From: Flavobacterium solisilvae
GTDB lineage: Bacteria; Bacteroidota; Bacteroidia; Flavobacteriales; Flavobacteriaceae
NCBI RefSeq assembly: GCF_012911605.1
Contig: NZ_JAAMPT010000209.1
Coordinates: forward strand, 1 to 64,000
DNA: 64,000 bases
Reading direction: 5' to 3'
Shown: positions 41,645-49,797 of the stretch, piece after piece
Position numbering within the stretch: the first letter of the stretch is position 1
Layout of the letters: each line of letters opens with the position of its first letter
Position numbers and translations under genes: made by a program
Notes under the pieces: model-generated
Told to the model about the DNA's origin: nothing
The model's database searches: none
Seen by the model: only the letters and a program-made list of their open reading frames with translations

Positions 41645-42256
41645 TTAAATTAGATTTTTAGCAAGTCGGCTAATTTCGGTTTTTATTTCATTCCAACTTA
41701 TTTTTTCAAACATAATTGGCATTTCTTCACTGTCAGCATCTTCAAAGTAATTTAAACTTTTTATAACCATAAATTCTGAACCGTCAATGTATTTTTGTTT
41801 GTAAAAATCGAGCATTTCGGTTAAACTATATTTTTTTAAAAGAAAGTACAAATCAATAAAATCCTTTCGGCTTCCACGACCAGCAATTGCGTTTAGCTTC
41901 ATCGCAGCAATATCTTTATCAGATACTAATCTTATGTTTTCTATAGTTTTAATATCTTCTAATAATGGATATTTATAGTTTACAAAATCAACTTTTATTC
42001 CGTCAATTGATACTATAATGATATTTTTACTTTTCTTCAAAATTGTTGGTTTACCAAATTTTGAAAGTTCTTCAATAAACTCGTATTCATCAACTTCACT
42101 ATTTCCAAACATATCAATGTCAATTGAAAATCGATGTCCAATTTGCAAAGCTAATGATGTTCCTCCAACTAAATTAAAACCTCTGAAAACTTCAGAAGAC
42201 ATTATTTTAGTTAATAATTCCAGGAGTTTGGGTTGGATTGTTTGAGTTTGTAACAT
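41645..42256 (-). CDS. AbiEii/AbiGii-family nucleotidyltransferase (putative toxin)
   Basis: A 203-residue DNA-polymerase-beta-like nucleotidyltransferase. The NTase signature is NLVGGTSLALQIGHRFSIDIDMF, with Gly31-Gly32-Thr33-Ser34 and metal-binding Asp46 and Asp48. The family lysine/aspartate region is AMKLNAIAGRGSRKDFIDLYFLL. AbiEii proteins are the toxin half of type IV abortive-infection toxin-antitoxin systems; some modify tRNA 3' ends. Its start lies 46 bases inside the DUF6922-like gene. I kept this start because MLQTQTIQPKLLELL matches the usual family N-terminus. It is convergent with the EEP gene, 1 base apart. Confidence 0.9.
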   Translation of the reverse strand: MLQTQTIQPKLLELLTKIMSSEVFRGFNLVGGTSLALQIGHRFSIDIDMFGNSEVDEYEFIEELSKFGKPTILKKSKNIIIVSIDGIKVDFVNYKYPLLEDIKTIENIRLVSDKDIAAMKLNAIAGRGSRKDFIDLYFLLKKYSLTEMLDFYKQKYIDGSEFMVIKSLNYFEDADSEEMPIMFEKISWNEIKTEISRLAKNLI

Positions 42257-42516
42257 CTGAAATTTGTTTTATCAATTTCAAAAAGATTGGATAAAAAGGC
42301 AAGAGTAACATCATCAATACTTCTAAGTTGAAGTGCAGTGTTTTTGATAGTTTCTAAACCATAAACATGTTTAACAATATTCCAATCCTTTAGCATTCCA
42401 AGTTCAAGAACTTTAGAAATTATTTGTTCCTTCGAATTTACAAAATCAATTGCATTCTTATCTACATCCCAAAATAGGTGTGACGATAAATCTTCTATGG
42501 TATATTGAGATTTCAT
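42211..42516 (-). CDS. DUF6922-like partner of the AbiEii gene (putative antitoxin)
   Basis: A 101-residue protein. The first part, LSSHLFWDVDKNAIDFVNSK, fits the DUF6922 group, and the second part forms helices with VLELGMLKDWNIVKHVYG. It overlaps the nucleotidyltransferase gene by 46 bases in another frame. In this layout the upstream partner is usually the antitoxin or specificity factor. It differs from AbiEi, which has a winged helix and a longer C-terminal domain. Function is inferred from position. Confidence 0.78.
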   Translation of the reverse strand: MKSQYTIEDLSSHLFWDVDKNAIDFVNSKEQIISKVLELGMLKDWNIVKHVYGLETIKNTALQLRSIDDVTLAFLSNLFEIDKTNFRCYKLKQSNPNSWNY

Positions 42517-42540
42517 TAAAACAAAGATATTGAATTAATG

Positions 42541-43161
42541 TTAAAGAATTATGTCTTGCTTTTTCAAATAATCCAGAGCATATCTTCCTTCGTTAAAAAG
42601 TAAATCCAAAATGCTTAAATTGTTGATAAAACCATGCTTTACTTCAAAAACTTGTGTATAAGGTTCAAAAACAGCAGTATCTTTTTTACCGTTGATTAAA
42701 GGACGAAAATCGGTTATATCTTTTACTTCGTGGAAATATTCGGTAGTTTCATTGTAATCAAATTCCAGCCCTAAACATTTAGAAACAATAGCCATCGTTT
42801 CTAGGTTTAAATCCATCAAAAAGGTGTGTTTTTTTTGAAAAATAGAAGCAATATCATCTTCAAAATATTCAAAGAAAGGTGAACTTCTATAAGCAGCTTC
42901 GAGCGATTTAAAATGCTGTTTTTGCCAGTCGAAATCATTTTCTATTTTGATTTCTTTGGTTTTTTGATGTGCTGTCTTCGAATGTTTAACGGGAATATTC
43001 AATAACTGAATGCCATTTGGACTGTAAATGTACATTCGGTTACGATTGGTTTGTTTTTGGAAATTATCATCCATTTCAAAAGTAACCAAAGCACATTGTG
43101 AAATGGCTACAAAATGACTAATCGATGGAAAATAACTCGGATGAATAAGAATGTTATTCAT
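42541..43161 (-). CDS. WbqC-like family protein
   Basis: About 206 residues. I chose the ATG giving MNNILIHPSYFPSI, which overlaps the lepB end by 8 bases; the longer frame start (43197) adds 12 residues inside lepB. WbqC-like proteins share HPSYFPSISHF, the NRMYIYSPNGIQLLNIPVKHS block and KTKEIKIENDFDWQKQHFKSL. The family is linked to surface-polysaccharide gene clusters and has been suggested to modify amino-sugars, but the reaction is unproven. It is translationally coupled to lepB. Confidence 0.88.
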   Translation of the reverse strand: MNNILIHPSYFPSISHFVAISQCALVTFEMDDNFQKQTNRNRMYIYSPNGIQLLNIPVKHSKTAHQKTKEIKIENDFDWQKQHFKSLEAAYRSSPFFEYFEDDIASIFQKKHTFLMDLNLETMAIVSKCLGLEFDYNETTEYFHEVKDITDFRPLINGKKDTAVFEPYTQVFEVKHGFINNLSILDLLFNEGRYALDYLKKQDIIL

Positions 43162-44896
43162 TAGTTTTTGCTTTTCTTTTTTTCCAGAAATATTCACCTA
43201 CAAAGTACAATCCTAGTAAAACTAAGAAATACTTGAAATAGGACTCAGGTTGACCTTCGCCATTAACGGTAGTAAACATTCTATCCCAACGAATTTTGTT
43301 CAACCCTTTTCCGTTACTATCCCAACTCATCCAAATGAAAACTGGTTTTCCAACGATGTGATTTTCTGGAGTATATCCAAAATAACGCGCGTCCAATGAG
43401 TTATTTCGATTGTCTCCCATCATCCAATAATAATTTTGAGCAAAAGTATATTTTGTTGCAATTTTATCATTTACATAAATATCATTACCAACAACTTTTA
43501 ATTTGTTTCCTTCATATTCAGTAATGATAATCTTGTAATACGGAAGCGATTTTAGGTTTAAATCAACAGTTTGCCCTGCTTTTGGAATATAAATTGGACC
43601 AAAATTATCACTGTTCCAATTGTTGATTTTTGATGGAATTCCGTCTGTTAAATCAGGATAAATACCATCTTCTGTATTTGTTTTTATGTATTTAGAAACT
43701 TGTTCAATACGTGAGTCTTTCTTTAGCATTTCAGCTTTTTCAGCTGTTAAGTTTGCTTGTATAAAATTTTCAGATAGACGTAGTTTTAGTTTCTCATAAA
43801 TTTCTTGATCGATAGCACCAATAATTGTAGCTGATGTTGAGTCTTTTGATAATTCAACAACTTTAGCTTTTTCTTTTATTAAATAGTCTTTTACAAGATT
43901 ATTTTCCCAAAGACTACGGTCAATACTGAAAACTCTATTATATTCATTTATGTCATATTGTTGCATTAACTCTGCATCAATAGTTGATTTAAATTTTAAA
44001 TCATAACAATACTGAGGTTTAGCTCTTTCTGGCAAAATCAATTGTTTTCCATTGATGTAAACATCACCGTTTTTAATTTGTAAACTATCGCCTGGAATTC
44101 CAACGCAACGTTTTACATAGTTTGTTTTTTTATCAATTGGTTTGCTGTAACGTCTATCCGCTGGTAAATACATGTGAAATAATGTATCTCTTGGCCAGTT
44201 GAAAACTACAATATCGTTGTTTTTTATTTCTTGAAAACCTGGAAATCTAAAATAGGGAAGTTGTAGTTTGTTTTTCCACGACTCTGGATTGTTGTCATCA
44301 TATAAATACGACTTCACTTTTACAAATGGAATAGTGTCGTGAACCATTGGTGCAGCAACTGTAGTCATTGGTGTTCTTGGTCCATAATGAAATTTACTCA
44401 CAAAAAGGAAATCGCCAATCAATAATGATTTTTCTAATGACGATGATGGAATGGTAAAAGGTTGCATCACATAAGTATGAACCAAAGTCGCTACAATAAT
44501 GGCAAATAATAGGGAACTGACCGTGTCACCAGTTTTTGTTCTTGCTACTAAACTTCTATCAGTAATGTGTGTTAAATTTTGAGTATAGTTTACAAAGTAA
44601 ATATAAAATCCAAGGGTAAAAATACCTAAAAAGGTATCAAGTGTTGTGTTTTTGCCAAAACTTCTCAACGTTTCTACCCAAACCACAGGAAACATTATCA
44701 AATTGATTACAGGAATGAATAGTAAAAATGTCCACCAACTTGGTCGATTGATAATTTTCATCAAAACGATTGAATTATAAACCGGAACAAATGCTTCCCA
44801 CGATTTTCTTCCAGCTTTTTGATATAATTTCCAAGTTCCTAATCCGTGAATTAGTTGGATAATTAGGAAAAATACTAACCATTGATATGTTGACAT
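43154..44896 (-). CDS. lepB: Signal peptidase I
   Basis: 580 residues, large for the family. An N-terminal membrane extension of three or four helices (about 1-105, DUF5684-like) precedes the peptidase. The catalytic serine is Ser153 in TIPSSSLEKSLLIGDF. The general-base lysine lies in YVKRCVGIPGDSLQI. A long insert of about 150 residues follows, then the C-terminal box WMMGDNRNNSLDARYFG and a final membrane helix. It removes signal peptides from exported proteins, including the T9SS cargo of this window. It is part of the parA-parB-DUF5683-dapB-lepB-wbqC run. Confidence 0.95.
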   Translation of the reverse strand: MSTYQWLVFFLIIQLIHGLGTWKLYQKAGRKSWEAFVPVYNSIVLMKIINRPSWWTFLLFIPVINLIMFPVVWVETLRSFGKNTTLDTFLGIFTLGFYIYFVNYTQNLTHITDRSLVARTKTGDTVSSLLFAIIVATLVHTYVMQPFTIPSSSLEKSLLIGDFLFVSKFHYGPRTPMTTVAAPMVHDTIPFVKVKSYLYDDNNPESWKNKLQLPYFRFPGFQEIKNNDIVVFNWPRDTLFHMYLPADRRYSKPIDKKTNYVKRCVGIPGDSLQIKNGDVYINGKQLILPERAKPQYCYDLKFKSTIDAELMQQYDINEYNRVFSIDRSLWENNLVKDYLIKEKAKVVELSKDSTSATIIGAIDQEIYEKLKLRLSENFIQANLTAEKAEMLKKDSRIEQVSKYIKTNTEDGIYPDLTDGIPSKINNWNSDNFGPIYIPKAGQTVDLNLKSLPYYKIIITEYEGNKLKVVGNDIYVNDKIATKYTFAQNYYWMMGDNRNNSLDARYFGYTPENHIVGKPVFIWMSWDSNGKGLNKIRWDRMFTTVNGEGQPESYFKYFLVLLGLYFVGEYFWKKRKAKTNE

Positions 44897-44983
44897 AGTA
44901 TATTAGATTTTTATTTTTAATAGTTTTCCTAAATGAGTATTCGATTTTAAGGAATTGTTACATTTATTGGAATTTCGAATTTT

Positions 44984-45691
44984 TTATTTGGAATTTAAGT
45001 CCAATACATCTTTCATTGAAAAAACACCCTTTTTACCAATAATCCATTCGGCAGCAATGACTGAACCAAGCGCAAAGCCTTCACGATTATGAGCAACGTG
45101 TTTTATTTCGATAAAATCAACTTCGGAAGTATATAAAACGCTGTGAGTTCCTGGAACATTTTCAACTCGTTGTACATCAATAAAAACGTCATCGGCTTTT
45201 GGATTTTCAATTGCCCAATTGTTTTTGTCTGTATGATTTATAATAGCATTTGCCAATGAAATAGCTGTTCCGCTAGGTTTGTCAAGTTTTTGTGTGTGAT
45301 GAATTTCTTCCATCGAAACGTTGTATTCTTTGAATTTTGACATCAATTTTGCTAAATAATTATTCAATTCGAAGAATAAATTTACGCCCAAACTAAAATT
45401 GGAACCATAAAGAAAAGCGGCATTTTTTGCTTCACAAAGTTGCACCATTTCGTGATAGTTTTCCAGCCAACCAGTTGTTCCAGATATTACAGGAATTCCG
45501 TTATTGATGCAAGTTGAAATATTTTCTACCGCAACTGAAGGAAGACTAAAATCAATAGCAACATCGGCGTTTTCAAGTCCTTCAAATGTAGTTGAACTAC
45601 TTTTTTTCAATACAATTTCGTGACCACGTTCTAAAGCAATTCTTTCGATTACTTTACCCATTTTTCCGTATCCTAGAAGTGCTATTTTCAT
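44984..45691 (-). CDS. dapB: 4-hydroxy-tetrahydrodipicolinate reductase
   Basis: A 235-residue DapB, the NAD(P)H-dependent step of lysine/diaminopimelate synthesis. The Rossmann motif is LLGYGKMGKV, the active-site block EEIHHTQKLDKPSGTAI has the catalytic His and Lys, and FIEIKHVAHNREGFALG lies near the C-terminus. It is about 30 residues shorter than the E. coli enzyme, as is usual in Bacteroidetes. It is 1 base from the DUF5683 gene. Confidence 0.96.
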   Translation of the reverse strand: MKIALLGYGKMGKVIERIALERGHEIVLKKSSSTTFEGLENADVAIDFSLPSVAVENISTCINNGIPVISGTTGWLENYHEMVQLCEAKNAAFLYGSNFSLGVNLFFELNNYLAKLMSKFKEYNVSMEEIHHTQKLDKPSGTAISLANAIINHTDKNNWAIENPKADDVFIDVQRVENVPGTHSVLYTSEVDFIEIKHVAHNREGFALGSVIAAEWIIGKKGVFSMKDVLDLNSK

Positions 45692-45692
45692 T

Positions 45693-46256
45693 TTAGAATT
45701 TATAATTAAAAGTCAAACCAATATTAGGTTTGGCGTTAAAATCAGTTTGATAAACATCGGGTGCAAAAGACAAATTGTCGTTTACGTTAAACTGCATTAA
45801 ATGTGCGTCAACATTAGCATCTACAATATTTAGAACATAAAAACCAATGGTTACAAGCAATGATAAATCTCTATTTCGTTGATAAAATCGTTGTGCTTGA
45901 ATTAATCGAGCATCATCTAAATAGTCGTATTGGTCATCAGTAAATCCAGCTAATCGTCGTTTGTAGGCATCACGAACGCTGTGGTATTTTTTATTATTGT
46001 CTAAATAGAAATACATGCTGGCTCCAAGCGCACCATAAACTATTGGGATTTTCCAATATTTTTTATTGTAAGCTTGACCTAAACCTGGCAAAATAGCCGA
46101 ATAAAAGGCAGCTTTTGTTGGTCGTAATGGATCAATTGGAGTAAGTTTTAATTGTGTAGTGTCTTTTGCAATCAATAAATCGCCAGTTTGTTGAGAATAG
46201 CAAATACTTGTTCCAAAAAGAAACCCTAATAAAAATATGTAACCAATGCTTTTCAC
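45693..46256 (-). CDS. DUF5683 family protein
   Basis: A 187-residue protein with an N-terminal signal peptide (about 1-22) and the family block PTKAAFYSAILPGLGQAYN, then KKYWKIPIVYGALGASMYFY as a membrane segment, and a C-terminal beta strand ending TFNYKF, which resembles an outer-membrane strand. Function unknown. It is found between parB and dapB in many Bacteroidetes. It overlaps the parB stop by 1 base. Confidence 0.88.
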   Translation of the reverse strand: MKSIGYIFLLGFLFGTSICYSQQTGDLLIAKDTTQLKLTPIDPLRPTKAAFYSAILPGLGQAYNKKYWKIPIVYGALGASMYFYLDNNKKYHSVRDAYKRRLAGFTDDQYDYLDDARLIQAQRFYQRNRDLSLLVTIGFYVLNIVDANVDAHLMQFNVNDNLSFAPDVYQTDFNAKPNIGLTFNYKF

Positions 46257-47155
46257 TACTTGTTGATTAGCTTAATAATTCGGTTAAAATCTTCTTCGGA
46301 ATGAAATGGAATTGTGATTTTTCCTTTACCATTTCCAGCTACTTTTACTTCAATTTTACTGCCAAAAAACTCAGTAAAAGCTTTTTTCTGTTCGTCAGCA
46401 ATCGTAAAATTGGTTGCTTTTTTTGGTTTTGCTGGAGCAGGTTTTAAACCATCTTGATAAATTTTTACCAAAGCTTCTGTTTCACGAACCGAAAGATTTT
46501 CGCTTACAATTTTTTGATAAATATCGGTTTGAACGTCTTGATCTTCAATATTGATAATCGCTCGTCCATGTCCCATCGAAATAAATCCATCGCGAATTCC
46601 AGTTTGGATAATAGGATCTAATTTTAATAATCTCAAATAGTTAGCAATGGTTGAGCGTTTTTTTCCAACACGTTCGCTCATTTGCTCTTGTGTCAATTGA
46701 ATTTCATCAATCAAACGTTGGTAAGACAAAGCAATTTCGATTGGATCTAAATCATGACGTTGAATGTTTTCTACCAATGCCATTACAAGCGATTCGTTGT
46801 CGTTTGCAATTCTAATATAAGCAGGAATTGTAGTCAAACCAACCACTTTGGAAGCACGCAAACGTCTTTCACCTGAAATCAATTGGTATTTGTTGAAATC
46901 CAATTTTCTAACCGTAATCGGTTGAATTAGACCAAGTACTTTAATCGAACTTGCTAATTCTTGAATGGCTTCTTCGTTGAAATTGGTTCTGGGTTGAAAC
47001 GGATTTATTTCAATAGAATCAATGTCAAGTTCGATGATATTTCCAACAACTTTATCTGCATTTTTATCATTAACCGATTTAATATCGTTTTCTGGATCTT
47101 TTAATAATGCCGATAAACCTCTTCCTAATGCTTGTTTTTTGACAGCTTTTGCCAT
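46256..47155 (-). CDS. parB: Chromosome-partitioning protein ParB
   Basis: 299 residues. The opening GRGLSALLKDPEND is the usual ParB start. The CTPase/N-terminal domain has ISGERRLRASKV and ALVENIQRHDLDPIEIA, followed by the central helix-turn-helix (about 150-210, LTQEQMSERVGKKRSTIANYLRL) and the C-terminal dimerisation region. It loads on parS sites near the origin and spreads as a CTP-dependent clamp. Co-transcribed with parA. Confidence 0.97.
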   Translation of the reverse strand: MAKAVKKQALGRGLSALLKDPENDIKSVNDKNADKVVGNIIELDIDSIEINPFQPRTNFNEEAIQELASSIKVLGLIQPITVRKLDFNKYQLISGERRLRASKVVGLTTIPAYIRIANDNESLVMALVENIQRHDLDPIEIALSYQRLIDEIQLTQEQMSERVGKKRSTIANYLRLLKLDPIIQTGIRDGFISMGHGRAIINIEDQDVQTDIYQKIVSENLSVRETEALVKIYQDGLKPAPAKPKKATNFTIADEQKKAFTEFFGSKIEVKVAGNGKGKITIPFHSEEDFNRIIKLINK

Positions 47156-47209
47156 ATAAATTTGTATCTGAAAATTCTAAAAGCTAAAATAGTTTTTTTA
47201 GCTGTAGAT

Positions 47210-47974
47210 TTAATTATTTTTTTTAATGATTTCTTGTGCTAAACTAAGGTAATTGCTTGCGCCTTTGCTTGTTGCGTCAAAATTAATGATGCTTTCGCCA
47301 AAAGATGGAGCTTCGCTTAATTTTACATTTCGCTGAATTATCGTCTTGAAAACCATGTCGTTAAAGTGTTTTTGTACTTCTTCAACCACCTGATTTGATA
47401 GTCGCAAACGAGAATCATACATCGTTAATAATAATCCTTCGATGTCTAGTTCAGCATTGTGGATTTTTTGAACACTTTTGATTGTATTCAATAATTTTCC
47501 TAAACCTTCTAAGGCAAAATATTCACATTGGATAGGAATAATCACACTATCAGCAGCTGTTAACGCATTCAAAGTCAGTAATCCTAACGATGGCGCACAA
47601 TCAATCAAGATGTAATCATACTCGTCTTTTACTTTTTCCAAAGCTTGTTTTAACATGTATTCTCGATTGTCTTTGTCAACCAATTCGATTTCGATAGCAA
47701 CTAAGTCAATATGTGCTGGAATAACCGAAACGTTTGGTGCTGAACTTGTGATAGTTGCTTCTTGTGGTGTATTGCTATGTTCCAAAAGTTGGTAAGTTCC
47801 AATTTCCACACTTTCTACATCAATTCCCAATCCTGAACTGGCATTTGCCTGCGGATCAGCATCGATTAGTAACACTTTTTTTTCTAAAACACCTAGTGAT
47901 GCAGCGAGATTTACTGTAGTTGTTGTCTTTCCAACACCACCTTTTTGATTAGCAATTGCAATGATTTTACCCAT
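47210..47974 (-). CDS. parA: Chromosome-partitioning ATPase ParA/Soj
   Basis: 254 residues with a deviant Walker A motif NQKGGVGKTTTTVNLA, the switch region IDADPQANASSGLG and the Walker B-like LIDCAPSLGLLT. It lacks the N-terminal DNA-binding extension of plasmid ParA, so it is the chromosomal Soj type. It drives origin segregation together with ParB. It is the first gene of a long minus-strand run through dapB and lepB and has its own Bacteroidetes-type promoter. Confidence 0.97.
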   Translation of the reverse strand: MGKIIAIANQKGGVGKTTTTVNLAASLGVLEKKVLLIDADPQANASSGLGIDVESVEIGTYQLLEHSNTPQEATITSSAPNVSVIPAHIDLVAIEIELVDKDNREYMLKQALEKVKDEYDYILIDCAPSLGLLTLNALTAADSVIIPIQCEYFALEGLGKLLNTIKSVQKIHNAELDIEGLLLTMYDSRLRLSNQVVEEVQKHFNDMVFKTIIQRNVKLSEAPSFGESIINFDATSKGASNYLSLAQEIIKKNN

Positions 47975-47998
47975 TTGTTCTTAGTAGATTTTGAGCGG

Positions 47999-48028
47999 TA
48001 AAAATACAATTATTTATGGGTTTGTCAA
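47999..48028 (-). promoter_or_regulatory. Bacteroidetes-type promoter of parA
   Basis: On the minus strand TTG (48028-48026) and TATTTTTA (48006-47999) are spaced by exactly 19 bases. The -7 box departs from TANNTTTG only in the last base. It would give a leader of roughly 20 bases before parA. Confidence 0.6.
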
Positions 48029-48074
48029 CTGTATTTTGTTAACAATCTGGTAAAGTTTTTAAAGGTTTATTTTA

Positions 48075-48150
48075 CAGTCGCAGTCTCAGTAATCAGTCGT
48101 TTTATTTTTCAAATGCAAATCTGCTTACTGAAAACTGAGACTGCTTACTG
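48075..48150. repeat. Imperfect inverted repeat of CAGTCTCAGT phrases
   Basis: The left arm contains CAGT-CG-CAGTCTCAGT-AAT-CAGTCG and the right arm the reverse complement of CAGT-AAG-CAGTCTCAGT-TTT-CAGTAAGCAG, with a perfect core at 48081-48090 and 48134-48143. It lies in the spacer between parA and the SDR gene and is one of the most repetitive short stretches in the window. Confidence 0.7.
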
Positions 48151-48152
48151 TT

Positions 48153-49034
48153 TTATTTATTTCCCTTATTTTTAATCATCATTTCTAACATATCCCACAT
48201 TTCTTGTGGAATTTTTTCCAAAATATTGAATTGTCCTGCACCTTGAAGCCATTCACCACCATCAATCGTAATAACTTCGCCATTTACATAGGCAGAAAAA
48301 TCGGAAACTAAATAAGCTGCCAAATTGGCTAATTCCTGATGATCGCCAACTCTTCGTAATGGAACTTTTTTTGCCATATCAAATTTTTCGGCCAAATCTC
48401 CTGGTAATAATCTATCCCAAGCACCTTTTGTTGGAAATGGTCCAGGCGCAATAGCATTCATTCGGATACCATATTTTGCCCATTCTACAGCCAAACTTCG
48501 TGTCATAGCTAAAACTCCGGCTTTTGCAGTGGCACTCGGAACGACATATCCAGAACCTGTCCAAGCATAAGTAGTAACAATATTCAAGACGTTACAATTG
48601 GTTTGTTTAGTTTCAATCCAATGTTTTCCAAAAGCCAATGTGCAATTTTTTGAACCTTTTAATACAATATCAATAATAGTATCAAAGGCATTTGCTGATA
48701 ATCTTTCGGTTGGTGAAATGAAATTTCCTGCGGCGTTGTTCAGTAAAACATCTACTTTTCCAAATGATTTTAAGACTTCAGCAAGCATGGCTTCAACTTG
48801 GTCATAATGGCGAACATCACACTGGATTGGAAGACATTTTCCGCTAGTTTCTTTTTCTAATTCAGAAGCAGTGGTTTTTAGCTTTTCTAAATCTCTTGAA
48901 GTGATGGCAACATTGGCTCCAAGTTCTAGAAAATATTTTGTCATGGCTTTACCCAAACCGCTTCCGCCGCCAGTTACCACAATTGTTTTACCTTTTAACG
49001 CATCGTCGCGAAGCATTTTTGCTGAAAAATCCAT
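48153..49034 (-). CDS. Short-chain dehydrogenase, 2,4-dienoyl-CoA reductase-like
   Basis: A 293-residue SDR with the cofactor motif VTGGGSGLGKAM and LLNNAAGNFISPTERLSANAF, which marks the peroxisomal/bacterial 2,4-dienoyl-CoA reductase group. The usual catalytic YxxxK is replaced: the lysine of SATAKAG is kept but the residue four before it is serine. This loss of Tyr is typical of the DECR2-like branch, so it probably reduces 2,4-dienoyl-CoA esters in unsaturated fatty acid beta-oxidation with NADPH. It is transcribed alone. Confidence 0.88.
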   Translation of the reverse strand: MDFSAKMLRDDALKGKTIVVTGGGSGLGKAMTKYFLELGANVAITSRDLEKLKTTASELEKETSGKCLPIQCDVRHYDQVEAMLAEVLKSFGKVDVLLNNAAGNFISPTERLSANAFDTIIDIVLKGSKNCTLAFGKHWIETKQTNCNVLNIVTTYAWTGSGYVVPSATAKAGVLAMTRSLAVEWAKYGIRMNAIAPGPFPTKGAWDRLLPGDLAEKFDMAKKVPLRRVGDHQELANLAAYLVSDFSAYVNGEVITIDGGEWLQGAGQFNILEKIPQEMWDMLEMMIKNKGNK

Positions 49035-49112
49035 AGTTTTTTTGTTTGTTTATTCAAATATAGTAAAAAATATTATGCATGCATATTAAAATATCCTTTT
49101 TACTATCAATAT

Positions 49113-49748
49113 TTATATTTTTTTAGCAATTATAACCAGATGAATATCAAATTTGTCCATTGGTTTTTCATAATGTATTCGAGAAACATTTAGTACTTCA
49201 AAATTATTTTCTTCTAATGTTTGTAAAAGATAATTGGCATCATGATAGTTTACTTCCATTGTAAATTTTCCGTCGCTGCTGGTTTGTGTTTCAGCATAAC
49301 TTTTCTCTCTTTCAATACAGCTGAAATATAAAATTCCGTTATCATTCAGTATTTGAAAACTATCAGAAATAAATTTCTTGGTTTCTTCTTGGTTTAAATA
49401 CGGTAGCACAAATCCGCATAAAATAGCATCAAATCGTAGGTTTAAATCAGTAATATCACGTACATCCAATAGTTGAAATTTAGCTTTTGGTACATTGATT
49501 TTGCCCAATTCAATCATGCTTGGCGCTGTATCAGTTGCTAAAATGGAGTAATTTGGATTTTTATCTTGCAAATATTTTGTGATATTTCCTGGACCGCAAC
49601 CTAATTCCAAAATTGAAGCATCATCTTTTTTTATACTCTCGCAAAATAAATCATAGGTTGAGTCATACAAATCCATCGTCATGAATTTGGATTGATAATT
49701 TAACGCTAATTTATCCCAAGTTTTTAGTGTGCTTTCATTACGGTTCAT
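49113..49748 (-). CDS. Class I SAM-dependent methyltransferase
   Basis: A 211-residue methyltransferase of the type-11/25 fold. Motif I is ILELGCGPGNITKYL (about 42-56). LATDTAPSMIELGK is the second acidic loop, and DAILCGFVLPYL the motif IV region. The substrate cannot be inferred; small-molecule methyltransferases and ubiquinone/menaquinone-type enzymes share this pattern. It follows the purL terminator region and has no obvious partner. Confidence 0.88.
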   Translation of the reverse strand: MNRNESTLKTWDKLALNYQSKFMTMDLYDSTYDLFCESIKKDDASILELGCGPGNITKYLQDKNPNYSILATDTAPSMIELGKINVPKAKFQLLDVRDITDLNLRFDAILCGFVLPYLNQEETKKFISDSFQILNDNGILYFSCIEREKSYAETQTSSDGKFTMEVNYHDANYLLQTLEENNFEVLNVSRIHYEKPMDKFDIHLVIIAKKI

Positions 49749-49764
49749 TATGTAAAGATAAAAA

Positions 49765-49794
49765 AAAACACCAACCTTTCAGTTGGTGTTTTTT
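49765..49794 (-). terminator. Rho-independent terminator of purL
   Basis: The minus-strand stem AAACACCAAC/GTTGGTGTTT (9-11 bp) has loop TGAAAG and a T-run of 6-8. It begins 4 bases after the purL stop. A T-run on the other side could let it act in both directions. Confidence 0.88.
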
Positions 49795-49797
49795 AAT

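Noticed and set aside
47975-48152. parS site in the parA upstream spacer
   Set aside because: The spacer holds CAGT-type palindromes but no sequence like the 16-base TGTTTCACGTGAAACA consensus; without a genome scan I cannot place parS here.
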